64,000 bases of DNA from Anadara kagoshimensis (GCA_021292105.1 CM037869.1:8404704-8468703); one strand, 5' to 3'. Numbered from the stretch's first letter, positions 1 through 9,924 are shown. Numbers and translations: made by a program. Notes: generated from the sequence alone by a model not told the origin.

Positions 1-19
1 AATCACACCGAATTGAAAT

Positions 20-720
20 CAAATACCTGTCTGTCTCCGGTTTGATTGAAGATGTTAAGGTGTACAAGGCAAGGACTACACGGGTACATGTATATGTTAA
101 CTTCGATTTGAAATATTGACAATTCTAACAATATGATGTAATAAATCATAAGTTATAAATAGAGTGTCTATGTTTTGACATGTGCCTAAACATTAACATT
201 AGCTTAACATTAAAACAGGTATCATTCCGGAGAACCCGGTCTCGTTTTTCTGTGACAGTTTGCGTGTTTAACCTTGATTTGGTAATTCCAATTAGTTTTG
301 GGATTGTGAATTTTGACATGTAATGATATGTTGTTTTCATTGACAATAGCATAAGCATATTACATGGAGAGAGAGAGAGAGAGAGGGGAGAGAGAGAGAG
401 AGAGACGATTGTAGGTAGATGGATAAAAGTTCCGGGCCAATCTCCTGTTTAGTTCCTCTTTGACTCAAGATATTTGGATCTATGATCTTGATCAATATAT
501 CGAAATGAGCGATACATTTTAATATATACATCTTTTCCGGATAATTAACCACTTCAGTATTCTAATGGACATAAAATTTTAAACTTCCTTCGGAAAATTA
601 ACTTGTAATATCAAAATAATTGTTTTATCATACTTCGTCTAGTGGTTTATTTATAAATTGTCTGCGATATAACTGATTCGTATCAGTTAAGCATTAGTTT
701 AATCAAGGGACCCTCAAACA
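20..720 (+). repeat. Mosaic of Penelope-like-related and LINE 3'-tail sequence
   Basis: No intact gene. The stretch about 20-545 is a diverged paralogue of about 2990-3660: same order of motifs, such as ACTACACGGGTA, AATATGATGTAAT and CATTCCGGAGAACCCGG. Positions 180-350 resemble the tail of the Penelope-like element found elsewhere in the window. Positions 366-404 are an AG-rich microsatellite. Positions 545-720 match the 3' end of the I/Nimb-like LINE at 59.3-61.5 kb, including its last codons (ILNFLR-type) and the 3' UTR words TGTTTTATCATA and AAATTGTCTG. This LINE tail is an uninterrupted copy of the site occupied by the THAP transposon at 3.7 kb. Confidence 0.6.
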
Positions 721-1003
721 AGTTTATGGCCGCCATGAAAGTATTAATACTATTAATAAGTCTGATGTCTCTGTCAAGGATTGCCCTTTATATTTTTGAC
801 GTCCCATAGTTCAAATATCACAAAATTTTGATTATACATCTGTCGGGTGTAGCTAGCTAAACAGGAGGTGCTTACCTTTCCGGAGCACCTGGTCTCACTT
901 CCCTGATTGAAGTTCACGTTTCTAACCTAATTTTTAGTTTCATAGTTTTTACTTTGCTTCTGGATTGCGATTCAGACACGGATTAGTATGTTTGTTTTTG
1001 ATT
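717..1003 (+). repeat. 5'-truncated Penelope-like element tail
   Basis: Collinear with 48966-49249, the end of the RT ORF plus 3' UTR of the Penelope-like copy. It shares the GATGTCTCTGT, GATTGCC, TGACGTC, GTAGCTAGCTAAACAGGAGG, GGAGCACC and GTATGTTTGTTTTTGATTA words in the same order. The coding remnant is out of frame. This is a dead 3' fragment. Confidence 0.75.
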
Positions 1004-1498
1004 ATGTGTTGTTGCATTAGTTATTTTTCATAGTACGTTTTATTGAATCAGATCTGTGACCTTGATCTATAGCTATCAACCAATATCAGCATTATATAAA
1101 CATACATTATTTTATATTTATGTGTTATACAAAAAGCATAAGTGTTTTAAGATTTAAGTCATTTCAATAATCTTATACCTCTATCATCGTTGAATCCATA
1201 ACTTGAATCTAAACACAGCCATCCCTCTTTATAAAGACTAAGTTCGCTTAAAGGTGATTTTGTCGTTATCAATGCATTGCTGTTATGACAAAACACATAA
1301 ACATAGTTGTCCCTCCAACTGTACATAATTTTGCTTCACAATGATTTATTAAATATTATTGTCCTTTACCTAACCTATGCTAATATCACAAGTTTTATCA
1401 AATGTATACTTAACAAATTAAAATTATAGTTAACTACTTTTTAAGTCAAAATTGCATAAGTGAATTTAGGAGAAAGTTATGTAAAATAATTGTGAAAC

Positions 1499-1640
1499 TT
1501 AATTAGATCCTTTATTTAATTCAAATAAAAAAGTTTGTTTTGACAACGGTTGTATTGCATTTTCATGACTATAGAATATAAAATATTGAAAAATGGAACA
1601 ACGCATCAGCCGTTCTTTGTTACATACATGCATATTTGTA
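1499..1640. repeat. Interspersed repeat, pair with 6985-7135
   Basis: About 140 bp shared in direct orientation with 6985-7135, including TTGACAACGGTTGTAT-like, GCATTTTCATGACTATAGA and CCGTTCTTTGTTACATACAT. The copies are about 85-90% alike by eye. No protein family is recognised in either strand. Confidence 0.6.
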
Positions 1641-1738
1641 TCGCAATGTGGGTTTACTAGTACAAATAAAAAGTATTTAATTAAGTATAAGATATCTGAT
1701 TTCACTTAAATTATTATTTTATTAGTCATAAAATTAGT

Positions 1739-1866
1739 CTTCCGGAGCACCCGGCCTCACTTCCCTGGTGGAGGTTCACGTGTCTAACCTAACTTGTCAG
1801 TTCCAAAGTTTTTACTTTGCTTCTGGATTGTGATTCGGAAATGGATAAGTATGTTTGTTTTTGATC
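1739..1866 (+). repeat. Short Penelope-like 3' tail
   Basis: Matches the last ~130 bp of the Penelope-like 3' UTR (49121-49249) almost exactly, from TTCCGGAGCACCCGGCCTCA to GTATGTTTGTTTTTGAT. It has no coding part. The high identity suggests a recent copy. Confidence 0.75.
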
Positions 1867-2029
1867 ATAGCGACTCACTGTATATTGGAATTTTCGAGTG
1901 TCATGTTTGAGGGATACAGTTAGGAACCTAAGTTAATATTCATAAATATTACTGTAATGTCACTCTTAAGATTGTACTTTCGGAGCCATGAGAAATAATA
2001 AAAAAAAATATAGAATGGTTTATAAAATA

Positions 2030-2535
2030 TTAAGCACAGTTATAATCCCTCGTGCAAATTATTTCCTTAGCTAAATTTGGTAAAATAGGTCCTTTAGGTA
2101 TCCTGAAAACAATTTTTGGTTTCATAATTTTAGTCCAAGCACTACTGATGAGTAATTGTATTCCGAAACGGCAGTGTAGTGATGTAAAAATTAAAACTGA
2201 TATATGTAATTTAAACCACTGAGCCGGTATCTCTACTGGTGGCTGGTGCCCTAAGCATATCACAAACTAACTAGGCAATAATTGAGTATTATTGTTAGAA
2301 ATATAGTATTGTCTAAATTGCTGCCAGTTAAAATTTTAAATTCTACAAAACAAAGGTATACCCCCTTATGCAAAGTATTTTCTTGGCTAAATTTGGTAAA
2401 ATATATTTTGGTCCTTTGGGTAATTTTTCAACATCTTGAAAGCAATTTTGGTTTCATAATTTTGGTCCAAGCACTGCGGTCTAGTGCTGTAAAATTAAAA
2501 CTGGTATATGTAATTGTTTTTGAAATCTGACAATC
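2030..2535. repeat. Two tandem copies of an unclassified ~230-bp repeat
   Basis: Copy 1 (about 2030-2262) and copy 2 (about 2305-2535) share TGCAAA..ATTTCCTTGGCTAAATTTGG-type sequence, GGTCCTTT.GGTA, TTTGGTTTCATAATTTT and GTCCAAGCACT. A third copy lies at 45930-46150. Copy 2 keeps an extra leading segment (CTGCCAGTTAAAATTTTAAA) also seen at 45920. No protein similarity is recognised. Confidence 0.65.
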
Positions 2536-2828
2536 ATCTGGCGATCATTTTCAAACCGATATATTTACAATATGACTGTACCTGTGTTCGATGAAATATA
2601 CAGAAGCACTTGTATTTCAATTCCCAATGAAAGACTATGGGGGTCATGACCCTTGATGTGTATCAATTTTCCCGCAATATTACGTCATGGCCTATACAGG
2701 GGGTCGCGTGGTCATGTGAGACACGCCGATCTCGCATGGCTAAAAACCCTAAATCACACGAGCAAATATGGAAAAAATAGCGCCAAGGTACAAAATATTT
2801 ATTAAAAAGAAAGAATTGTAAATTTAAG

Positions 2829-2979
2829 AAATGACATTTCTGCTCATGGTATTTCAAGGGGTAATGAAAGATAGTGTGGCGCGTGCCAAATTAAAAATGA
2901 AGGGCCCTTCATTTTAATTTGGCACGCGCCACACTATCTTTTATTACTCCTTGAAATACCATGAGCAGAAATGTCATTT
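2829..2979. repeat. Near-perfect 76-bp hairpin palindrome
   Basis: The arms 2829-2904 and 2905-2979 are reverse complements with almost no spacer; the centre is AGGGCCCT at 2901-2908. Only one single-base indel and about two mismatches are visible across the arms. Transcribed or single-stranded, it would fold into one long stem. It may be a foldback MITE or two fused ends of the same repeat. Confidence 0.85.
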
Positions 2980-2989
2980 TTTATTTGAA

Positions 2990-3690
2990 ACCAAATACTT
3001 GCCTGTTTTTGAGTGGTGATGTTACGGTGTGTAAGGCACGGGCTACACGGGTATATGTTCGATTTTAAATATTTTATTGCCAATTGTACCAATATGATGT
3101 AATTAATCATAAGTTAAAATAAAGTGTTTATCTTTTTGGCATGTGTACCTAGCTAAACAGCCGAATAGGAGGTACGTATCCTTCCGGGGAACCCCGTCTC
3201 GCTTCCCTGGTGAAAGCAAGCATGTTTAATCTTAATTTGCCAGTTTCTAAGGTTTAAGTAGTTTTTTTTTGGAGAGTGATTTTGACATATACTAGTGTTT
3301 GTTTTTCATTGGCATTAGCATAAGCATATCACATTACATTGCATCAGATCACGTTGCATGTTTTATAACATGTAAACATATGATTGCGAGATAGTGTGTG
3401 TGTGTGTGTTAGAGAGAGAGGCGATTGTAGTTAGATGAATAAATGCTCCGGACGCACCTCCTGTTTAGTTGGCTGCAACCGCCTATCCCGTCCCGTCTCT
3501 GTGACTAAAGACATTTGCATCTATGACCTTAATCTATATATCGAAATCGCCTATCCCGTCCCGTCTCTGTGACTAAAGACATTTGCATCTATGACCTTAA
3601 TCTATATATCGAAATGAGCGATATATTGTTATATACAAAGTTGTGTTTTACAGAAATTTACTCACTTAAGTATTCCAATGGGCATAAATT
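2990..3690 (+). repeat. Second copy of the 0-0.6 kb mosaic, with a 68-bp duplication
   Basis: Paralogue of about 20-580, interrupted at 3691 by the THAP transposon and resuming at 5271. It contains a GT microsatellite and an exact 68-bp tandem duplication (3480-3547 and 3548-3615) absent from the 0-0.6 kb copy. The right part (3660-3690) is the I/Nimb-like LINE tail in which the transposon sits. Confidence 0.7.
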
Positions 3691-3859
3691 TTAAAGAGGT
3701 TATAAACCCTAATTTTAAAATAATATATATTGTTAGGATTGATAGTAAGTATCAACATTTCAACACTTGTTTATGTTTATTCTGCTCTAATTATCAGCAG
3801 TTGATAGATAAACCTGACACAGTGGAGGTCGCCATGATTGTATACAGAGCAGCCTGACT

Positions 3860-3878
3860 GTGACGTATATGTGGCACT
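3860..3878 (+). repeat. Subterminal inverted 19-mer, left
   Basis: GTGACGTATATGTGGCACT, exact reverse complement of 5046-5064. It lies 84 bp upstream of the THAP-domain ATG at 3963. It is a plausible transposase or THAP binding site; that role is inferred. Confidence 0.85.
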
Positions 3879-3962
3879 ATCTTATTACATACTACATACA
3901 CCAGCATCTATACATAATAGTTGGACACTATCCCTAAAACACACACAAATTTTTATTCAACA

Positions 3963-5042
3963 ATGCCTCAGTGTAAAGCAAAATTTTGTTCTGTGAAACG
4001 AGGACAGGGTATAAGCACCTTTCCAATACCCGACCCCACTAAAAATAAGGAATTATGTGAACAGAGGATTCATAAGTTGGGGATTGAAAATTTAAATATA
4101 AAAACTTTCAAGTTTTCCAGAGACAGTATTGTATGTGCCAAACACTTTGAAGAACAATGCTTTAAAGAAGATGTCCAGGCCAAGATAATGGGGTACACAC
4201 CTAAATATAAATTTTTAAAAGCAGATGCCATTCCAACCATTTTCGAAGACACAGAACAAACCAAAGGAAGGGAGAGTAGCAAAAATAGATTTCAAAAGAA
4301 ACAAAGGCAGAAAATGGTAGAGGAAATGTTGAAAAATGATTTTGGAGAATCAACAAATTCGTCATTTGAAGAAATAATGTCAAGAAATAAAAGAAAGCAC
4401 GAAAAACAACCATCAGGAAAACAAAAACAGAAGAAAGAAATGACAAAATTTGTAGATGTAGCTGAACAGACGCAAACAGATGTTTCAAACATGGCTACAT
4501 CATGCAACATTTCATCTGACTTCACTTACAATGACTGTCCAAACTGTTATGCACGGGAAAACCCAACATATGCTTTAAATGACCACTCATATACTGATAC
4601 AGCAATTTTGGAGACAGAAAATAGAGTCATAGCAAAAACACCACCTAAGAAAGTTAATACAACTGAAGAAAATGTTAAAAATATGGAAGATAATGAAGTT
4701 TTTGAATTCAATACACCGGAAAAAGAATACAGAGATGACCCAACATATAAACCAGTAGGAAGTTATGATGCCTCCCCGATTGTTTCTCAGCACTCTGCAA
4801 GTCTTGCTGATGGAAATCGATCTAAAAACTTTGTAGAGGAGAAAAAATTCATTGTATTTTCAAGTTGTTTGGTCACACTATTTGGCATGGTAGTCTGTAT
4901 TGATTGCAAAGATTCTATTGATATTGATGATATACGGTACCGATTCGATGGCACATGTGTTCAAAATCACTGTCATCAGACGACATTATTATGTATTTTT
5001 TTTATTTCAACATACTATTTATCAACATTAACTAAGTTGTAA
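3963..5042 (+). CDS. THAP-domain protein, truncated transposase N-terminus
   Basis: Open frame from 3921; I prefer the ATG at 3963 because THAP domains typically begin MP.C, giving about 359 aa. Residues 1-85 form a THAP zinc finger: Cys pair in MPQCKAKFC, then CAKHF (C-x2-H) and the closing hydrophobic AIPTIF motif. Next comes a Lys/Glu-rich low-complexity linker with a QTQTD motif, then a segment beginning KKFIVFSSCLVTLFG. That segment is typical of the region just before the catalytic part in longer THAP transposases, from memory of the family. The protein then ends with unrelated residues, so no DDE catalytic core is present. An AATAAA overlaps the stop (5041-5046). The protein probably binds DNA in the nucleus. 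A P-element-KP-like repressor role is a hypothesis. Confidence 0.8.
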   Translation: MPQCKAKFCSVKRGQGISTFPIPDPTKNKELCEQRIHKLGIENLNIKTFKFSRDSIVCAKHFEEQCFKEDVQAKIMGYTPKYKFLKADAIPTIFEDTEQTKGRESSKNRFQKKQRQKMVEEMLKNDFGESTNSSFEEIMSRNKRKHEKQPSGKQKQKKEMTKFVDVAEQTQTDVSNMATSCNISSDFTYNDCPNCYARENPTYALNDHSYTDTAILETENRVIAKTPPKKVNTTEENVKNMEDNEVFEFNTPEKEYRDDPTYKPVGSYDASPIVSQHSASLADGNRSKNFVEEKKFIVFSSCLVTLFGMVVCIDCKDSIDIDDIRYRFDGTCVQNHCHQTTLLCIFFISTYYLSTLTKL

Positions 5043-5045
5043 TAA

Positions 5046-5064
5046 AGTGCCACATATACGTCAC
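5046..5064 (-). repeat. Subterminal inverted 19-mer, right
   Basis: AGTGCCACATATACGTCAC, exact inverted copy of 3860-3878, beginning 4 bases after the THAP stop codon. Left and right copies therefore bracket the ORF tightly. Confidence 0.85.
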
Positions 5065-5274
5065 GATTGCTACCGACATCTGGTCTTTGTACAGTAGGGG
5101 AGCTTATCAGACTGTTAAGATGGCGATGCCCAGCATCACAGTTATACAGTATTAAATGAACCAGTAATTACTTACACAGACCGCTAATGAGATTAAGGAC
5201 TGTGAATTTGACACAGTCTATTAATATGCATTAGATAAAGAATGAGAAAAAAATAGGGTTTACTATCACTTTAA

Positions 5275-5950
5275 ACTTCCTTCGGGAAATTAATTTGTTA
5301 TATAAACAAATTGTTTTATCATACTTCTATCTTTACATAAAATATAGATGGTTTAATTGTTTGGAGGATAAAGCTGTTTGTCGCCCCTGCATACTAGAAA
5401 CGTTCATTAGTAGATTTAGAGTTATCCCCCATTAAAATAAATTGTCCAACAGAGGGAGCTGTTGTTTTCCCACCATTTTAGCAACAAAGAAGAATTTTTT
5501 GGGGTAATAATTGTTAGAAATAAGAGAATTTATTAATTTTGAAAGTCTATCATGTCTCTATACTTGGCTTGTATTTCCACAAGTGTTATCATGTTATTAT
5601 GCTGTCGGGATGGCAGAAATTTAATCTGATTACACCCGATTTATATTATCCGTCTTAACCCCTCCCCTTTGTCTTGTTGCTTACACGTGGCCTTTAGCCT
5701 TCATGTGCGATCAACAATAACTCTTTAAATTCTCAGAATTTACGATAATTTAATACAAGCGCCCAGCCTGTACATCTAATTTAACCCATCACACAGTCGG
5801 TATGTATTGGTCGTACCCTAAAAGCATTTCCCCAATCTGTTACTTTCTTAATTTTCCTATATGGATACTTGTTTGTATTTAAATCGGGTATGAAGCATCT
5901 ACAGTACAGATTTTTACGCATAACACATGTTCCGACTCCCTTTTTTCTTT
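5275..5950. other. LINE tail end, then unassigned AT-rich DNA
   Basis: 5275-5335 continues the I/Nimb LINE tail interrupted by the THAP element. From 5335 to about 5950 I see no coding signal, repeat copy or RNA gene. Confidence 0.5.
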
Positions 5951-5984
5951 CGTTTTGGATCACCTTCAACAAACAATGCTGAGG

Positions 5985-6529
5985 AGAAGTTCTCGCAAGA
6001 GACGGCTGACGGCAAAGGTATATTCCAAGACAATTAACAATGCTGCTGGAAGAGGGACAACTACAGCAACTACTAACACCTGTGGGAATAAGCAGAGAAC
6101 CTACTCCCAGTACTGCTTCAGCTCTTCCTCTTGCAATTGCCGGTCTAACTACTTATACAGAAATCACTCCATCAATGGCGACTTCAACATCAGGTATAAG
6201 TGGTTCTATTGTTAATGTACCAACACCGACAACAATGAAAATAGTAGTCACATGAATTTGATTCGCCCTTACATACAGCTAAGATGGAAGTTTGCATAGA
6301 AAATCAGCCTCCGCATGTCACAATGCCAATCCAAATTTCAAGTGTTCACTGTTTGCTTAATTCGAATGTCTCGCAAACTAGCAAACAGAAAAGAATTTCC
6401 GGCCAGTTTATAGATTTGGATTTTATGCTAGATAACACTATCATCCCAAGTGTGCGAAAACAGCTGATCTACATAAGGCAAGGGGAAATAGTCTTGTGTC
6501 GGATTGCGCGGCTCAAATCATTAAAATAA
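5985..6529 (+). pseudogene. DIRS-type gag fragment
   Basis: Two short frames, 6040-6255 (Ser/Thr/Pro-rich) and 6284-6529. The second contains RISGQFIDLDFMLDN followed by a RKQLIY..QGEI-like segment. The same IISGQYIDLATLLDN-type motif occurs in the DIRS gag remnant read on the minus strand at 41.8-41.9 kb. The ORF track is broken by stops, and no RT or recombinase follows. This is a 5' fragment of a DIRS-like ORF1. Function of the motif is unknown. Confidence 0.55.
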
Positions 6530-6589
6530 AATAAAATAATTATAAAGTTATAAAATAACATAAATTTTTTACTTGATCGCGCAATACCA

Positions 6590-6900
6590 GGATCAAGTGT
6601 TTCCAATATGATGCCATTGTAAAATTGTTTTATTGCATATTGTGGTGAAAGTAGTCATTGAAATTGCAAAAATAAAATGATACATTTCTAGTTGTTCGCT
6701 GATATACCAGGATCAACTATTTTATTTGCTTTAACTTTAGAGTTGGTGAACAGTGATAAGTGATAGTGTTGGTGAACAGTGATATAGTCTTGGTGACTAG
6801 TAATGAATAGTGATGGTGAACAGTGATAAAAAGGCTTGCCCAGTTGTATTATTGGTAGCCTTGTTGATTATATTTAGCAGTCGTGCCCAGATAAGCACTG
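6590..6900 (+). repeat. Short degenerate tandem repeats
   Basis: TACCAGGATCAA occurs at about 6584 and 6707, each preceded by TCGC-like words. From about 6740 to 6830, GGTGAACAGTGATA recurs four times with drift. No gene is seen. Confidence 0.55.
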
Positions 6901-6984
6901 CCAATAAAATTAAAATAAAATCAATTCTGTTCTTTTATCCTATCTTCAATTAATCATCTAGCGTTTTATTTATAAATTGTCTGT

Positions 6985-7135
6985 AAATTTTGAAACAAAA
7001 TTAAATCCTTTATTAAACTCCAATAAGTATTTAAACACGTTTGTTCTGACAACGGTTGTATGGCATTTTCATGACTATAGATTATAAAATGTTGAAAAAA
7101 AGAACAAGGTATCGACCGTTCTTTGTTACATACAT
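6985..7135. repeat. Interspersed repeat, pair with 1499-1640
   Basis: Second copy of the ~140-bp repeat described at 1499. It is preceded at 6955-6985 by TTTATAAATTGTCTG, a word from the I/Nimb LINE 3' UTR. Confidence 0.6.
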
Positions 7136-7523
7136 AAATAATTTAATTCCATGCATCTTTTCAATACGGTCCTTTTTAAATTTATTTGTGATAGCAAATG
7201 TTGGTCACGTGATTAATAGCCAAAATGACGGACTATTTTTTTATGTTTGGTTTTTGCGGTAGAAAAAAAAGTAACAATGTAACGCTTTTCTACATGTGGT
7301 TTGTTTTGATAGCTCAGAATACCGATTTCCTATTTTGTGACGAAATCTAACCAATTTGATCACAGAATTACATTTCTTCTGTCGTTTTCATTAAAAATAA
7401 ATATCGTCTGCATTCTTACAAAAATAAAAACTTGTTACTTGTTTTCTCTTTTTTAACAAAAAAATTATTGTAATTTTGTTATGTATTCATTATATGTTGT
7501 ATTTTACATGTTTTTCTTTTCAG

Positions 7524-7642
7524 GAAATGTGGTGACAAAATTTGATAATTGGGACCCAGAAGTCATAATATACATGGCCATTTTTGTTTATTTTTTCTCT
7601 ACTGGTTACTCCATCCTGTTAGCACAGAATTACTTGTGTTAG
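7524..7642 (+). other. Possible terminal exon, weak
   Basis: A strong acceptor-like tract (TTTTTCTTTTCAG ending at 7523) precedes a 38-codon open stretch ending in TAG at 7642. The peptide has a hydrophobic segment (VIIYMAIFVYFF) that could span a membrane. No matching upstream exon is recognised, so this may be chance. Confidence 0.2.
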
Positions 7643-7727
7643 TAGTTCAAACTTTAGTCAAAATTATAATATTTTTGCAAAAATGAAATAAAGAATTTTG
7701 ACCTTGATGATGTAAACGAAATATTTT

Positions 7728-8005
7728 AGAAATAGAAAAAGTTGCAGATATCGATTTCACAGACAATGTAAACATAAATGCATCAACAGGAACTAATAGA
7801 GCAACGAAAGAACTGAATCTTGTTTTGGAAAACATGACAGCCAAAGAAAATGACAAGATAAAGAGTGAAATGGAAGAGAAAAAAAAATCTGAACAAAAAG
7901 AGATTTAAAACACTGTTAGAGGAAGATCTGTGCGCACCAGAAACAACTAGAAGATCCAAATCAACAATGAAAAGCACAAAATTGGGCGTTATAGTTTGCA
8001 GCGAA
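7728..8005 (+). pseudogene. Charged coding-like remnant, unknown
   Basis: Plus-strand reading gives a Lys/Glu-rich stretch (NLVLENMTAKENDK, then MEEKKKSEQKEI) with one apparent frameshift near 7905, after which LLEEDLCAPETTRR continues. The composition suggests a former protein-coding segment such as a transposon linker region. I do not recognise the family. Confidence 0.3.
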
Positions 8006-8105
8006 AACTTTAAATGAAGACATGCCCCAGGCGCATCTCTTGCATAGTTAGGTTAACACTATACGCCTCTGTGACGATTCATCAGGTTAGTCTATATATC
8101 AAATT

Positions 8106-8222
8106 GAAAACAAACATACTAATCCATGTCCGAATCAAAAACCAGAAGCAAACTAAAAACAAGTTAGGTTTGACAAGTTAATTTCCATCAGGGATTTAGG
8201 CTGGGTCCTTCAGAATGGTAAG
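8106..8222 (-). repeat. Penelope-like 3' tail, minus
   Basis: Reverse-strand match to the 3' UTR of the Penelope-like element (words GTATGTTTG, CATGGATTAGTATG reversed, AACTTTGG-like). It is one of three adjacent fragments of the family in alternating orientations. Confidence 0.6.
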
Positions 8223-8236
8223 CTTGATTAGCTTGA

Positions 8237-8399
8237 TTTTGATTAAAGACGTGGCGGATGTAGCAAGCTAAACAGGAGGTGCTTACCCTTCCGGCCTCAC
8301 TTCTTTGGTGAAAGTTCACGTGTCTATCCTGTTAGTTCCAAAGTTTTTACTTTGCTTCTGGATTGTGTTTCGGACATGGATTAGAATGTTTTTGTTTTT
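8237..8399 (+). repeat. Penelope-like 3' tail, plus
   Basis: Plus-strand 3' UTR fragment beginning TTTTGATTAAAGACGTGGCGG, with GCTAAACAGGAGGTGCTTAC and CACGTGTC. It lacks the usual GGAGCACC word (small deletion). Confidence 0.7.
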
Positions 8400-8410
8400 T
8401 TTATTTATTT

Positions 8411-8510
8411 CAAAGGCAATCCTGGACACAGAGACATTAAACTTATTAACAATTCTGTGATGACGGCCAAAAAACTTTCGAGGGGCTTCATAAGCCTAGG
8501 CTTGCAATAT
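8411..8510 (-). repeat. Penelope-like RT C-terminal fragment, minus
   Basis: Matches 61927-62030 in the same orientation (CAATCCTGGACACAGAGACAT, CATAAGCCTAGGCTTGCAAT). It represents the last codons of the RT ORF on the minus strand, broken. Confidence 0.65.
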
Positions 8511-8569
8511 ATCAAGATATATCGATATATTCTAATTTATAGAGAAAGTAAGGTTTTACAAATAAATAA

Positions 8570-8720
8570 TTACTTCAGTATTCTAAAGGCAGTTGACATA
8601 AAAATTTAATTTTCCTTCGGGAAATTATTTTGTTTAATAAAATCTAATTGTTGTATTATATATCATCTGACTTGTTTGTCGTATAACCGATCTTATCAAT
8701 TACGTATTGTTTATATTATC
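8570..8720 (+). repeat. I/Nimb-like LINE 3' tail
   Basis: Shares ACTTCAGTATTCTAA..GACATAAAA.TTTAA..TTCCTTCGGGAAATTA with the tails at 550 and 59.5 kb. Confidence 0.6.
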
Positions 8721-8968
8721 AACTTTTTTGTATTGTTTAATTAGTTTAATGTTTTCATAGTATGTTAAATTGGAATATGTTATGATATTCAAAATAATGT
8801 TTTGCGATAATTTACAATTTATTCATTCACTTTATGACTTCAGAATCTATAAATGCATGGATCAATTACATATTAATATACGATTGTTAATTTTACAGAC
8901 TAAAGGGTCGTTTAGGAAATATGATCACTACACCAATATATTCAACATTCCAGTACACAAGGTAGAGT

Positions 8969-9220
8969 ATTGTTGATAATTTTGATGTCTATGTGTCCAG
9001 GATTGCCCTGAAAATATTTGACATCCCATAATTCCATTAGCACAATTTAGATTACACACGTGGCGGGTGAAGCTAGCTAAACAGGAGGTGTTTACTCTTC
9101 CAGAGCACCCAGTCTCAAGTCCTGGTGAAAGTTCACGTGTCTTGCCCGACTTGCCTGTTCCAAAATTTTTAATTATCTTCTGGATTGTGATTAGGTCATG
9201 GGTTAGTATGTTTTTTGATA
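8969..9220 (+). repeat. Penelope-like 3' tail
   Basis: Begins in the RT C-terminal coding end (TTTTGATGTCTATGTGTCCAGG) and runs through the 3' UTR to GTATGTTTTTTGATA. It is more diverged than the 1.7-kb or 49-kb copies. Confidence 0.7.
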
Positions 9221-9224
9221 ATTA

Positions 9225-9920
9225 CGTCATTAAATGCCTTTTCTAGATCATTAGAAACACAGATATACTTGGTCCGAGTTGCTTAAAAAATACACTCGCA
9301 TGAGCAAGGTACAATTTTGATATGATTGACATAGTTTATCCTGGTCATCATGTACAGTAACAAGACACTTTTGTCAAACTTTGTGTTATTATTGTATTAA
9401 ATATTGGTACATGTAGGTTAGGGTAGTAGTGAAACAGGTGTAGTTCCACTGCCAGCTGGTCATTGTTGTGCAAGACTTTATGCAAATTAATTACCTTATA
9501 TGGCCAATTTTTACCTGCCCATGCTGTGAGGTGAGAGTTGATAGCAGACCATGTGCTGGGAAGGTCCTGTGTGGATGGTCATTTTTAAGAGAATGGTCCG
9601 ACATTTTTTTAGTTAAATACTTTGTCTGTGTGACTCTAAAATAATAGATATTTAAACATGTGTGGTTAAAACGTTTAAAATAGTGTGTGGTTAAAACATT
9701 TACGCCTGTGTGGTTCAGCTATTTTATACCTGTGTGGTAGTATGTGGATAAATTTGGTATGGAGATTTGCATTAATTGACAGCGGTAAGTTTTTTATTAT
9801 GATTCCCCACCACCAAAGGCAATCACCAAATGACCATTCCACACGATACATCTAAATGCACATGATATAAAGGAATATCAGTAAATATATAAGAACTGAA
9901 CATCATTCAACTATCATTGC
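9225..9920. other. No gene seen
   Basis: AT-rich. GTGTGGTTAAAACGTTTA-type words recur at 9661-9740 (three loose repeats of CTGTGTGGTT). I see no coding evidence. Confidence 0.5.
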
Positions 9921-9924
9921 CAGT

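Larger units (their letters stand above)
3695..5270 (+). mobile_element. THAP-coding DNA transposon with TTAA target duplication, Kolobok-like
   Basis: The element is flanked by TTAA at 3691-3694 and 5271-5274. The flanking sequence, once joined, reads the same as empty copies of the LINE tail at about 575-590 and 59545-59565 (TTTTAAACTTCCTTCGG). Imperfect terminal inverted repeats of ~22 bp start AG.G.T..TAAACCCTA at both ends. Subterminal inverted copies of a 19-mer lie at 3860-3878 and 5046-5064. The single ORF encodes a THAP zinc finger. TTAA targets plus a THAP domain point to the Kolobok superfamily; piggyBac also uses TTAA but has no THAP domain. At 1576 bp and one short ORF it looks like an internally deleted, probably non-autonomous copy. 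Confidence 0.85.

Noticed and set aside
4070..4793. Several minus-strand ORFs opposite the THAP gene
   Set aside because: Cys/Phe/Leu-rich shadows of the Lys-rich THAP linker; no independent support.
3700..5270. piggyBac identity for the TTAA element
   Set aside because: TTAA duplication fits piggyBac, but the encoded THAP finger and lack of CCCT-type termini favour a Kolobok-like origin.
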